In this document: positions 13,961-21,570 of the stretch, in pieces | How the letters are laid out: every line of letters begins with the position of its first letter | Position numbering within the stretch: the stretch's first letter is position 1 | Source: Paractinoplanes atraurantiacus | GTDB taxonomy: Bacteria; Actinomycetota; Actinomycetes; Mycobacteriales; Micromonosporaceae | Assembly (NCBI RefSeq): GCF_900215205.1 | Contig: NZ_OBDY01000026.1 | Location: 93,164 to 157,163 of the forward strand | Direction of reading: 5' to 3' | DNA: 64,000 nucleotides | Translations under genes and position numbers: made by a program | The notes under the pieces: generated by a model | Databases searched by the model: none | Seen by the model: only the letters and a program-made list of their open reading frames with translations | Told to the model about the DNA's origin: nothing

Positions 13961-15313
13961 GTGCGTATCCCCCGATCGACCCTCGCCGCCACGGCGGTCG
14001 CGTGCGCCACCGCCGCGGCCGCCGTCGCTTTCGGCCCCGGCACCGCCGCCGCGGGCACGCTGTCCGGCACCCTCTACCGCGATCCGGCCACCGCCGTCGC
14101 CCGCTGGGTCGCCGCCAACCCCAACGATTCGCGTACGGCGCTGATCAGCTCCCGCATCGCCAGCCAGCCCGCTTCGCGCTGGCTGTCCAACTTCAACGTG
14201 GGCACCGTCCAGTCCGAGGTCTCGGGCTATGTCGGCGCGGCGGCGGCCGCCGGTCAGGTCCCGGCTCTGACCTTGTACGGGATTCCGAACCGCGACTGCG
14301 GCGGCGCCAGCGCCGGCGGCGCCCCCGACCTGAACCAGTACCAGGCCTGGGTCAACAACATCGCGGCCGGCCTGGCCGGCCGGACCACGTTGATCCTGCT
14401 CGAGCCCGACTCGATCGCGCTGCAGACCTGCCTCAGCGCCAACGAGATCAACGCCCGTAACCAGGCGCTGGCCACGGCGACCCGCACCCTCAAGGCGGCC
14501 GGCGCCAAGGTCTACCTGGACGGCGGCCACTCGGCCTGGAACCCGGCCGGAGAGGCGGCCAACCGCCTGGCCAACGCGGGTGTGTCGAGCGCCGACGGTT
14601 TCTACACCAACGTCTCGAACTTCCAGTCCACCGCGAACGAGACCGCGTTCGGCCGATCGGTCATCAGCGCCCTGTCCAGCCGCGGCATCTCCGGAAAACG
14701 CCAGGTCATCGACACCAGCCGCAACGGCGGCGCCGCCGGTGACTGGTGCGGCGACGACAACACCGACCGCCGGATCGGCCGCTACCCCACCCTCGACACC
14801 GGCGACGCGAACATCGACGCCTTCCTGTGGGTGAAGCCCCCGGGCGAGGCCGACGGCTGCCGCTACGCCGCGGGATCGTTCCAGCCCGATCTGGCCGCCA
14901 GCCTGGCCACCGGCGCGCCGCTCCCGCCGACCACCACCCCACCGACCACCCCGCCCACGACTCCCCCGACCACGCCACCCACCACGCCACCGACCACCCC
15001 GCCGAACACGCCTCAGCCGGGCGGCGCCTGCGGCGCGGCCTACGTGACGACGAGCACCTGGCAGGGCGGATTCCAGGGCAAGGTCACCGTGCAGGCCGGC
15101 AGCACCGCGATCACCAGCTGGTCGGTCTCGTGGACCTTGGCCTCCGGCCAGTCGATCACCCAGGTCTGGAGCGGAAACCTTTCGGTGTCCGGTTCGACAG
15201 CCACCGTCCGCAACGCCGCGTACAACGGCTCCCTGGCCCCGGGCGCCACCACCGAGTTCGGCTTCATAGCCTCCGGCTCCGCCACCACACCGTCGCTCAC
15301 CTGCACGGCCTAG
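13961..15313 (+). CDS. Secreted GH6 cellulase with CBM2
   Basis: 450 aa from GTG 13961 behind GGAAGGAAG. A signal peptide ends near residue 31. The GH6 domain (about 33-325) has catalytic-acid candidate Asp112 (GIPNRDCGG), Asp150 (LLEPDSIA) and the VKPPGEADG motif near the active-site loop. A (PTTPP)n linker leads to a C-terminal CBM2 with cellulose-binding Trp residues (STWQGGFQG, ITSWSVSWTL). Loop lengths resemble endoglucanases such as Cel6A more than exo-enzymes, but this is tentative. Control by cellobiose through the operator at 13926 is likely. Confidence 0.93.
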   Translation: MRIPRSTLAATAVACATAAAAVAFGPGTAAAGTLSGTLYRDPATAVARWVAANPNDSRTALISSRIASQPASRWLSNFNVGTVQSEVSGYVGAAAAAGQVPALTLYGIPNRDCGGASAGGAPDLNQYQAWVNNIAAGLAGRTTLILLEPDSIALQTCLSANEINARNQALATATRTLKAAGAKVYLDGGHSAWNPAGEAANRLANAGVSSADGFYTNVSNFQSTANETAFGRSVISALSSRGISGKRQVIDTSRNGGAAGDWCGDDNTDRRIGRYPTLDTGDANIDAFLWVKPPGEADGCRYAAGSFQPDLAASLATGAPLPPTTTPPTTPPTTPPTTPPTTPPTTPPNTPQPGGACGAAYVTTSTWQGGFQGKVTVQAGSTAITSWSVSWTLASGQSITQVWSGNLSVSGSTATVRNAAYNGSLAPGATTEFGFIASGSATTPSLTCTA

Positions 15314-15320
15314 AGACACC

Positions 15321-15351
15321 GCACACCCCGGCTGACAAGGCCGGGGTGTGC
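15321..15351. terminator. Hairpin terminator between GH6 and sortase genes
   Basis: Perfect 12-bp stem (GCACACCCCGGC / GCCGGGGTGTGC) with a 7-nt loop and no T-tract, common in high-GC actinomycetes. It lies between convergent genes and can serve both. Confidence 0.75.
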
Positions 15352-15373
15352 GCTCCTCACGAAGGCCAGAAGC

Positions 15374-16051
15374 TCAGGAGCGGGCGGTCGCCGTGACCAC
15401 CACGTTGTCGCGGTAGTGGCGGGTCTTCGGGTCGAACGGGCCGCCGCAGGTGATCAGGGTGAGCCGCGGCGCGCCGTCGCGGGCGAAATACTTCGTCAGC
15501 GGGATGGCGGTCTTGCGGTAGCGCTCGCGGGCCACGACCTCGAACGTACGATCCTTGCCATCGGCGCCGGTCAGCGTGACCAGATCGCCCGCGTCGAGGT
15601 CGCCGAGCCGGAAGAAGGCCCCCTTTCCTTCGGCCGCGCTGTCCACGTGCCCGGCGACCACGATGGAGCCCGCCTTCGCGGAGAAGCCGGGCCCGTAGCG
15701 GTACCAGCCCACCCGGTCCACGCTGGGCGGGACGGCGAAGTCACCGGTCGCCACGTCGATCCCGACGGCGTCCACGGCCGCGTCCAGATCAAGAGCATCG
15801 ATCCGCAGCCGGTTCGGCGCATCGGCGGCGGCAGCGGCGGGCAGAGCACCGTCCGCGATGGGCACCCGGGGCGCCGCCGGCGTGGTGATGGCGGGGGTGG
15901 AAGCCGGTGCAGCCGCCACGGTCGGGGAGCCGAAGTCGGCCGCCGGCTGCGAGCGGCACGCGGCCACGCCCGCGGTGACCGCCAGCGTCACGCCGGCCGC
16001 GGTCAACAGGAGGGCACGCCGGGGCATGCCCTCCTGGTGCGAGACGCTCAT
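15374..16051 (-). CDS. Class F sortase
   Basis: 225 aa. An N-terminal hydrophobic anchor (about 12-31) and an Ala/Pro linker precede the sortase barrel. The catalytic triad is His135 (VAGHVDS), Cys202 (LITCGG) and Arg214 (YRDNVVV). Single-domain sortases of this short type with a TCGG motif are class F. It would act outside the membrane as a transpeptidase or protease on exported proteins. Its ATG overlaps the stop of the DUF4397 gene (ATGA), and that protein is the obvious candidate partner or substrate. Confidence 0.88.
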   Translation of the reverse strand: MSVSHQEGMPRRALLLTAAGVTLAVTAGVAACRSQPAADFGSPTVAAAPASTPAITTPAAPRVPIADGALPAAAAADAPNRLRIDALDLDAAVDAVGIDVATGDFAVPPSVDRVGWYRYGPGFSAKAGSIVVAGHVDSAAEGKGAFFRLGDLDAGDLVTLTGADGKDRTFEVVARERYRKTAIPLTKYFARDGAPRLTLITCGGPFDPKTRHYRDNVVVTATARS

Positions 16052-16863
16052 CGGCGGGCGGTGACCAGCCGGGTCAGGCCGGCGACGGCCAGCAGGATGC
16101 CCACGGCGCCGATCCCGTACCAGGGCAGCGACCCGTTCCCGTCGGCCTGTCCGCCGTCACCGCTGGGCACGCCGCCCGGCGCCGAGTGCAGGCCGGTGAT
16201 CGACTGCGACACGATGTCGAGCGTCTTGTCCTCGGCCGACCCCACGGCGTACACAATCGTCGCCGTTCCTTCCTTCAGGTCCAGATCGGCCGGTCCGAGT
16301 ACGCGGGTCTGCGTGCCCGCCAGCACCACATCCGCCGAAACCGTGCCGGCGTCGACGTCCGCCTTGCCCTCCTTGCCGTTCGTCACGTCCTCGAAGACCG
16401 GCTGCCCGCCGGCCCGGACGTCAACCGCCGGCGCCGCCGCGGTGTGCCGCACGATCAGGCGGGCCTTGCCCGCCGCCAGCTTGCTGGTGTCGTTGACGAA
16501 CGGCGTCAGCGTCGGCTTGCCGTCCGCCGTCAGGTGCGCGACCAGGCTGATGTTCGCTCCGCCGGGCACCTCCGCGTCGTCCACCTTCAGCAGGGCACTG
16601 CCGATGGCCTCGCCCGGCTTGGTCAGCGCGATGTCGTACTGGCCCTCGGGCAGGCTCAACGGCCCCGCGACCTTGCCCGGCTGGAAGTCCGGGATGGTCT
16701 TCTCCCCGTTGACGTAGACGTCCACCGCCTGTCCCGGGATGCCGTGCACCACCGACACCTGCGAGTTCGCCTTCGCATAGGCCGGCGACGCCCCCAGCAC
16801 GCCGAGGCCGAGCAGGGTGACCGCGCCGATCGTGACCGCGCGGCGAAGAGGCAGCATGCGCAT
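16048..16863 (-). CDS. Secreted DUF4397 protein with C-terminal membrane anchor
   Basis: 271 aa from ATG 16863, chosen because GGAGGA lies 7 nt upstream; a longer N-terminus lacks one. A signal peptide (to about SPAYA) is followed by two DUF4397-like beta-rich repeats, the first starting SQVSVVHGIPGQAVDVYVNG. The C-terminus is GSLPWYG, a hydrophobic helix and a basic TARR tail. This is arranged like a sorting signal but lacks a clear LPxTG. Translational coupling to the class F sortase suggests they act together at the cell surface. The biochemical role of DUF4397 is unknown. Confidence 0.85.
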   Translation of the reverse strand: MRMLPLRRAVTIGAVTLLGLGVLGASPAYAKANSQVSVVHGIPGQAVDVYVNGEKTIPDFQPGKVAGPLSLPEGQYDIALTKPGEAIGSALLKVDDAEVPGGANISLVAHLTADGKPTLTPFVNDTSKLAAGKARLIVRHTAAAPAVDVRAGGQPVFEDVTNGKEGKADVDAGTVSADVVLAGTQTRVLGPADLDLKEGTATIVYAVGSAEDKTLDIVSQSITGLHSAPGGVPSGDGGQADGNGSLPWYGIGAVGILLAVAGLTRLVTARR

Positions 16864-17028
16864 CGGGATCTCCTCCAGGTGATCGTCATTGATGTCGTAC
16901 GCCCTGTCCTTCGCCCCCGGCCCCACGGGTGGATGCACTCCGTACGATGACCGCAAGATTTTTTCGGCCTTGATGCAACCTCGGGCGCCGGCCGTCTCCT
17001 CTAGGTCTCGACGAGAGGAGACCGGCCG

Positions 17029-17559
17029 GTGGATGCCGAGTCAGAAGAGCAATTCCGAGATTTCGTACGGGCCCGGTTCCAGCCCCTGCGGACGCTCGCC
17101 TACGTCACCTGTGGTGACTGGCAGGCGGCCGAGGACGCGGTGTCCGGCGCGCTGTCGCGGCTCTATCTGAAGTGGGACAAGGTCGCCTCCCCGGACGCGT
17201 ACGCCCGCAAGGCCGTCATTCGCGCGGCCATCGGTGAGAAGCGACGGCCCTGGCGCCGCGAGCACACCGTGGGCGAGGCGTTTCCCGATGTGGCGACCCG
17301 TGACTCGTCCGGCGACGTCGACGAGCGGCTGCGCATGCGCGACGCGCTGCGCCAGGTGCCGCCCCGGCAGCGGGCCGCCCTGGTGCTGCGGTTCCTCGAG
17401 GGCCTGAGCCTGGAGGAGACGGCCGAGGTGCTCGGTTGCGCGCCGGGCACCGTCAAGAGCCAGACGAGCCGGGGGCTGGACACGCTGCGCGCCGTTCTGC
17501 AGGCCGAGATCACCGAGAAAGGAGCGGACGATGTCGTATCGCATCGAGGACGTGCTTGA
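17029..17559 (+). CDS. SigE-family RNA polymerase sigma factor
   Basis: 176 aa from GTG 17029 behind AGAGGAG. Region 2 (FRDFVRARFQPLRTLAYVTCGDWQAAEDAV) and region 4 (LRQVPPRQRAALVLRFLEGLSLEETAEVLGCAPGTVKSQ) match the small Streptomyces-type SigE family. There is no sigma 3 domain or C-terminal extension. It overlaps the next gene by 29 nt; that gene encodes a membrane protein in the position where an anti-sigma or envelope partner is usual. It probably directs a small set of envelope genes. Confidence 0.9.
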   Translation: MDAESEEQFRDFVRARFQPLRTLAYVTCGDWQAAEDAVSGALSRLYLKWDKVASPDAYARKAVIRAAIGEKRRPWRREHTVGEAFPDVATRDSSGDVDERLRMRDALRQVPPRQRAALVLRFLEGLSLEETAEVLGCAPGTVKSQTSRGLDTLRAVLQAEITEKGADDVVSHRGRA

Positions 17560-18703
17560 GTCGGTCCAGGAGGGCGCGCCGCCGCCGCGGACCAGCGCCG
17601 CCGACATCATCGCGGGCGCGCGGCGGATCCGCTCCCGCCGCCGGTGGGCGGCCGTGGCCGGTGCCGGTGGTGCCGCCGCCGTGACGGTCGCGCTGGTCGC
17701 CGGCCTCACGGGCGCCGCGCCCCAGGCCGCGCCGCCCGACGCCCCGGCGGCCGCCACCACGCCGTCGCGCGCCGTGGCCGTCAAGACCTTCACCCAGCCC
17801 ACCGGGCTGGCCTTCACCATCGGCGAGACGCGCGTAGGCAAGTGGACGATCGGGCCGGCCGGCGCCGCGACCTACGGCTACCAGCAGATCCCGGTCCACC
17901 GCGACGGCAAGACGATCGAGACGGACGGCGTCGCCTACCCGTACCCGGACGCGATGCTCACCTTCTACCGGCCGGGCGTGTACGACATCAAGGATTTCGG
18001 CGTCGCCGCCTGGTCGAACGAGAAATACGGCCCGGCCCGGAACGTCACCATCGCCGGCCGCCCCGGAATCGAACGGATGTACACCTATTCGCTGCCGGAC
18101 CTCGCCGACTTGCGCGCCAAGATGAAAGCGAACCCGGGCCTGCGCCTCAACGACCCGAGCATCAAGACACAGACATTCGTCCGTACGGCTTTCGCCTGGA
18201 AGTTCGACGGAAGCTCGTGGGCCACTTTCCTTCCGGGCGCGGGCCGGGAACCGCTGAGCCGCGCCGAATCCCTGGCGATCGTGGAAGCGGTTCGGCCCCA
18301 TTCCGCCGTGCCGGCCACAATCCCGTACACCTTCGGCTGGCTTCCGGCCGGCTGGAAGGTGATCGGCGCCGAGCAGAGCCCGACCGACATGCCGTCCCAG
18401 GTGCTGCTCGACCAGCGGATCCCGCCCGGAGAGCAACTGGCCGAGAAATGGGATGCCCTTTCCACCGGTGGCCGGCTGACGATCTGGCGCGGCAAGCCGA
18501 AGACCGCCAATGCCCCGCGCGGCGGCGAGAGCATGAAATGCGTCGACATCAACGGCTATTGCACACTGGTCATCGACGGGACCCATTTCGCCGAGTTCGA
18601 GAGGCTCGGCAAACGTCTCTCCATGGACGACGTCCGCCGCATCCTGCGCGGTCTGACCTTCACCAGCGTCGCCGATCAGAGCCGCTGGAAGCCAGTCTCC
18701 TAA
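17531..18703 (+). CDS. Membrane-anchored protein paired with SigE-type sigma factor
   Basis: 390 aa from ATG 17531 with AAAGGAG upstream, inside the 3' end of the sigma gene. Residues 1-39 are cytoplasmic (a short MSYRIEDVLESVQ helix and a basic RRIRSRRR stretch), then one membrane helix (about 40-65), then an exported beta-rich domain with a few Cys (KCVDINGYC). The layout resembles anti-sigma factors, but no zinc-binding HxxxCxxC motif is seen. It may sense envelope conditions or restrain the sigma factor. I do not recognise the external domain. Confidence 0.75.
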   Translation: MSYRIEDVLESVQEGAPPPRTSAADIIAGARRIRSRRRWAAVAGAGGAAAVTVALVAGLTGAAPQAAPPDAPAAATTPSRAVAVKTFTQPTGLAFTIGETRVGKWTIGPAGAATYGYQQIPVHRDGKTIETDGVAYPYPDAMLTFYRPGVYDIKDFGVAAWSNEKYGPARNVTIAGRPGIERMYTYSLPDLADLRAKMKANPGLRLNDPSIKTQTFVRTAFAWKFDGSSWATFLPGAGREPLSRAESLAIVEAVRPHSAVPATIPYTFGWLPAGWKVIGAEQSPTDMPSQVLLDQRIPPGEQLAEKWDALSTGGRLTIWRGKPKTANAPRGGESMKCVDINGYCTLVIDGTHFAEFERLGKRLSMDDVRRILRGLTFTSVADQSRWKPVS

Positions 18704-18902
18704 AAAATCATGTGGCCTATTTCACGGCTGTCAATAAACGGAGAGTAGTCGTACGAATACAACTTGTTTCTGAAACTCCGATGGAACCGTGGAAATGGGA
18801 CATCGGCGGATGTGCCAACTACTCGCGGTGATTCAGCGGCCGTTCGCAGCGGGTGTAGCAAGGTGGTGCCGACCGCACCGGCCGGCTCCCGACGATCCGG
18901 TT
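18704..18902 (+). promoter_or_regulatory. Leader region upstream of the c-di-AMP riboswitch
   Basis: About 200 bp without a gene. It must hold the promoter for the NlpC/P60 transcript. The first 80 bp are AT-rich for this genome (including TCAATAAACGGAGAGTAGT), which fits a promoter, but I cannot fix -35/-10 boxes. Confidence 0.4.
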
Positions 18903-19088
18903 CACGCCGAGCCCTGCCCGGGCCGATCGCCGAGACCACGAGCACACCGAGACACCGCGAAGGCATTCGGGGCAGGGACGGGGGAACCACCATCGGCCCG
19001 CGGCACCTCGGCGGGCCTTGGGGTGAAGCCGCCCCGGCGGCCGGGCAATCCTTCCCGCCCGAACCCGACAGCTAACCTCGCAGGCGTG
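18903..19088 (+). promoter_or_regulatory. c-di-AMP riboswitch (ydaO/yuaA type)
   Basis: The closing helix P1 pairs CACGCC (18903-18908) with GGCGTG (19083-19088). Inside are the hallmark segments GCAGGGACGGGGGAACCAC, TTGGGGTGAAGCC and CCCGAACCCGACAGCTAACCTCGCAGG, matching the actinobacterial ydaO consensus as I know it. Such elements bind cyclic di-AMP and switch off cell-wall hydrolase genes. The hydrolase start follows at 19108 with GGAAGGA at 19091-19097, right after P1. Confidence 0.85.
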
Positions 19089-19107
19089 CCGGAAGGATGT
19101 CCTTACC

Positions 19108-19923
19108 GTGCACGAAAACAGCTCGGGCCGGCGCCTCGTAACCGCCGGCGCCGGCACTATCGCCCTGTCCTTGAGCCTGTTCGCCGGGCAACTGGTCGCC
19201 ACCTCGGGTGCCGCCGCGAGCACCTCGATCCCCGCGGCCTCGGTCGCGGCGGCGGCCAAGAAGCAGGTCTCGATCCGCACCACGTACACCCCCCGCACGC
19301 TGAAGATCGGCGGGTCGGTGAAGATCACGGTGACGTACCGGAACCCCGCCAACGGCGCCGCGGTCACCTCCGGCACGGTGCGGCTCCAGGCCCTCCGCAA
19401 CGGCAAGTGGTCCACCTGGGCCGCGCGGAACCTGAACAAGAAGGGGACAGCCACCTTCACCGCCAAGCCGAGGGTGACGGGCTATTTCCGCACCGTCTAC
19501 ACCGGCAACGCCGTCTTCGCCGGTCGTGTCGGCGGGGCCACCAGGATCACCGTGGTCGCGCCGTCGTCCAGCCGGGCCGCGAAGGTCCTGGCCGAGGCGA
19601 GAAAGCACGTCGGCAAGCTTTACCTGTACGGCGCGGCCGGCCCCAACCGGTTCGACTGCTCCGGCTACACGATGTACGTCTACCGCAAGTCGATCGGCGT
19701 GAAGCTGCCCCACAAGGCCGATTCGCAGCAGCGCTACGGCCGGGCGGTCAGCAAGGGCGCCAAGAAGCCCGGCGACCTGCTGATCACCCGCAGCGGAGGC
19801 TACGGCTACCACGCCGCCATCTACGCCGGAAACGGCTACATGTACGACTCACCCCACAGCGGCGCCCGCATCAGCAAGCGCAAGATCTTCAGCCAGAACT
19901 ACGTCGTACGCCGCCTCGCCTGA
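19108..19923 (+). CDS. Secreted NlpC/P60 cell-wall hydrolase
   Basis: 271 aa from GTG 19108. A signal peptide (to about ATSGAAAS) is followed by an Ig-like beta domain (about 52-150, VSIRTTYTPRTLKIGGSVKI) and a C-terminal NlpC/P60 domain with Cys184 (RFDCSGYT), His235 (GYHAAIY) and a likely third residue His250 (DSPHSG). It should cut peptide stems of peptidoglycan. Control by the c-di-AMP riboswitch links it to turgor and wall homeostasis. The Ig-like domain may act as a wall-binding or spacer module. Confidence 0.92.
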   Translation: MHENSSGRRLVTAGAGTIALSLSLFAGQLVATSGAAASTSIPAASVAAAAKKQVSIRTTYTPRTLKIGGSVKITVTYRNPANGAAVTSGTVRLQALRNGKWSTWAARNLNKKGTATFTAKPRVTGYFRTVYTGNAVFAGRVGGATRITVVAPSSSRAAKVLAEARKHVGKLYLYGAAGPNRFDCSGYTMYVYRKSIGVKLPHKADSQQRYGRAVSKGAKKPGDLLITRSGGYGYHAAIYAGNGYMYDSPHSGARISKRKIFSQNYVVRRLA

Positions 19924-19931
19924 CAGCTGAA

Positions 19932-19968
19932 GGGGATGGGCGCCGAGACGAACTCGGCGCCCTTCCCC
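19932..19968 (+). terminator. Terminator after the NlpC/P60 gene
   Basis: A 10-bp perfect stem (19938-19947 / 19953-19962, loop ACGAA), extended by AGGGGA/TTCCCC pairing. It also argues that the next gene starts at GTG 19981 and not at the ATG at 19936 inside the hairpin. Confidence 0.75.
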
Positions 19969-19980
19969 GAAGGACCCTCC

Positions 19981-20331
19981 GTGGCAGTCACCCAGCTGAC
20001 GGGCGGCGCGCTGATCGTCGAGCAGTACAGCCAACTCGGCACCGACGAGGAGATCCTCGAGACGCTGTCGCAGGGCACCGACGTCGCCACCGTGTACCAC
20101 TCCGAGAACAACGACGAGCTGTTCATCTGGTCGAAGGACGGTGAAATCCGCGCTTCCTTCGACTTCAGGCACGCGTCCTGGCGCGAAGGCAGCGATCCGG
20201 ATTACGTTCTCGACGAGGAGGCTTCCGGCCGGGCCTTCGATCTCGCGGAGCACGTCACCGGCATCCGCCTGACCGAAGCGGTGCTCACCACATCCAACTT
20301 CTCGATCGTACGGGTTCCAGCGTTGGCGTGA
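19981..20331 (+). CDS. DUF6461-like small cytoplasmic protein
   Basis: 116 aa from GTG 19981 behind GAAGGA (19969-19974). The features GGALIVEQYSQLGTDEEILETLSQGT, FIWSKDGEIRASFDF and REGSDPDYV fit the DUF6461 pattern (small actinomycete proteins related to the SUKH/immunity-like class). There are no signal peptide, membrane segments or catalytic motifs. It overlaps the downstream fragment at GTGA. Function is unknown and family assignment is from memory of the pattern. Confidence 0.65.
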   Translation: MAVTQLTGGALIVEQYSQLGTDEEILETLSQGTDVATVYHSENNDELFIWSKDGEIRASFDFRHASWREGSDPDYVLDEEASGRAFDLAEHVTGIRLTEAVLTTSNFSIVRVPALA

Positions 20332-20939
20332 TCTTGCTCGTCTCGACGAGGCATGGGATGCGGTCACCGCCTGACGATCACCCGGCGCGGGTGAGGTCGG
20401 AGCCCGGGTACGACGCGGCCGCGCCGAACGGCTACCAGGTGCGGCGACTGCTGACCGACCACTTCCTGGTCTGCACCCGCGCCCCGTTCCCGGATCCGGA
20501 GCAGGGCAAGGACTACCTGCGTACCGTCAAGCTCTATCCGCTGGCCGAGGCCGGCGATCCGCCGCCGAACGACTTCACCGATACCTCCGGCCGGCAGTTG
20601 ATCGCCAACCCGTGCGAGGTCGACGGCACCTTCGGCGTCTGGGAGGCCCTGAAGCGGGCGCTCGACCTCGATCCGCTCCTGTACGACCTCGACACCCGCT
20701 CCGAGATCAACACCGAGCAGTTCAAGCCGGTGCTCACCTCGCTGCGCGACGACCTGACCCCGAACGAGAACGGCGACATCGTCCTCGATTTCGGACCTTC
20801 ACGCCCGGCACAAGCCGGCGTGCCGTGGTTGCGGACCGATCCCGGCGCTCAGTGGTTCGCCTACTTCCGCGTCTACGGCCCGGCCGAGGCGGCCTTCGAC
20901 GGCTCCTGGAAGCCCTCCGACTTCCACAAGACGGACTGA
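20328..20939 (+). pseudogene. Truncated DUF1254/DUF1214 protein
   Basis: An open frame of 203 codons. The end (GDIVLDFGPSRPAQAG, then WFAYFRVYGPAEAAFDGSWKPSD) is the C-terminal signature of DUF1214, and the middle (LRTVKLYPLAEAGDPPPNDF) resembles DUF1254. Full proteins are about 450 to 500 aa, so a large internal and N-terminal part is missing. No clear ribosome binding site supports GTG 20328; ATG 20358 is an alternative. I read it as a deletion remnant that could still be translated. Confidence 0.5.
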
Positions 20940-20964
20940 CCGCCGTAACACCCGGGCAATCAAT

Positions 20965-20990
20965 CCTATAAAACCGGTAGGTATTATAGG
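20965..20990. promoter_or_regulatory. Inverted repeat CCTATAA-N12-TTATAGG
   Basis: Perfect 7-bp arms in a markedly AT-rich patch, ending 4 nt before the redoxin ATG. It is placed to overlap promoter and translation start, as an autoregulatory or redox-repressor operator would. No normal ribosome binding site is left, so the transcript may be nearly leaderless. Confidence 0.5.
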
Positions 20991-20994
20991 TTTC

Positions 20995-21570
20995 ATGCTT
21001 CCGATCACCGAGCGCCCCGGCCTGCGGCACGAGGCCGAGACCTTCCGGCTCCAGCTCGAGAACAGCGCGATCCGCAGCCGGATGGTCGCCCGCGGCGACC
21101 ACGTGCCCGACATCCCGCTGGTCGAGGCCGACCTCGGCCCGATCCACCTCGACCGGCTGCGGCACACCGGCCCGGTCGTGCTGGTCTTCTTCCGGCACGC
21201 GAGCTCACCGGCGTGCGACGCCGCCCTGCGGCTCTACCAGTACACGCTGGCCCCGGCGCTCTCCACGCTGGACGCGCATCTGGTCGCGGTCAGCCCGCAG
21301 GCCCCGGACCGGCTGGAGGCGCTCAAGCGGCGCCACGACCTGAGCTACCTGGTCGCGTCGGATCCGCGGCACACGCTCATCGACGCCCTGAACATCGGCT
21401 TCGCCAGCTGGGAGGCCGAGCCGGTGCTGGGCACGGGCCGCTCGGTGCTGCCGTTCGCCACGGTCGTGGTCGCCGACCGCACCGGCCGCGTCCACCTGGC
21501 CGACGTCCGCGCCGACTGGACCTCGATCACCGCACCGGGAACCATCATCCGAGCGGTCCGGTCCCTCTGA
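20995..21570 (+). CDS. AhpC/TSA-type redoxin with altered active site
   Basis: 191 aa. A thioredoxin-fold redoxin domain spans about 33-190: GDHVPDIPLVEADLGPIHLDRL, VVLVFFRHASSPACDAAL, and later VVVADRTGRVHLADV. In peroxiredoxin-like relatives the segment FFRHASSPAC reads like FRGGWCPYC. Here the first (peroxidatic) Cys position is Ser71 and only Cys74 remains. Classical peroxidase chemistry is therefore doubtful; a regulatory or chaperone-like role is possible. The 3' end overlaps the convergent monooxygenase gene by 26 nt. Confidence 0.75.
   Translation: MLPITERPGLRHEAETFRLQLENSAIRSRMVARGDHVPDIPLVEADLGPIHLDRLRHTGPVVLVFFRHASSPACDAALRLYQYTLAPALSTLDAHLVAVSPQAPDRLEALKRRHDLSYLVASDPRHTLIDALNIGFASWEAEPVLGTGRSVLPFATVVVADRTGRVHLADVRADWTSITAPGTIIRAVRSL

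Noticed and set aside
14930..15015. Tandem-repeat DNA in the GH6 gene considered as a minisatellite element
   Set aside because: It is just the coding sequence of the normal Pro/Thr linker.
19936..19980. Earlier ATG start for the DUF6461-like gene
   Set aside because: It lies inside the terminator stem with the purine run touching the ATG; GTG 19981 has a proper ribosome binding site.
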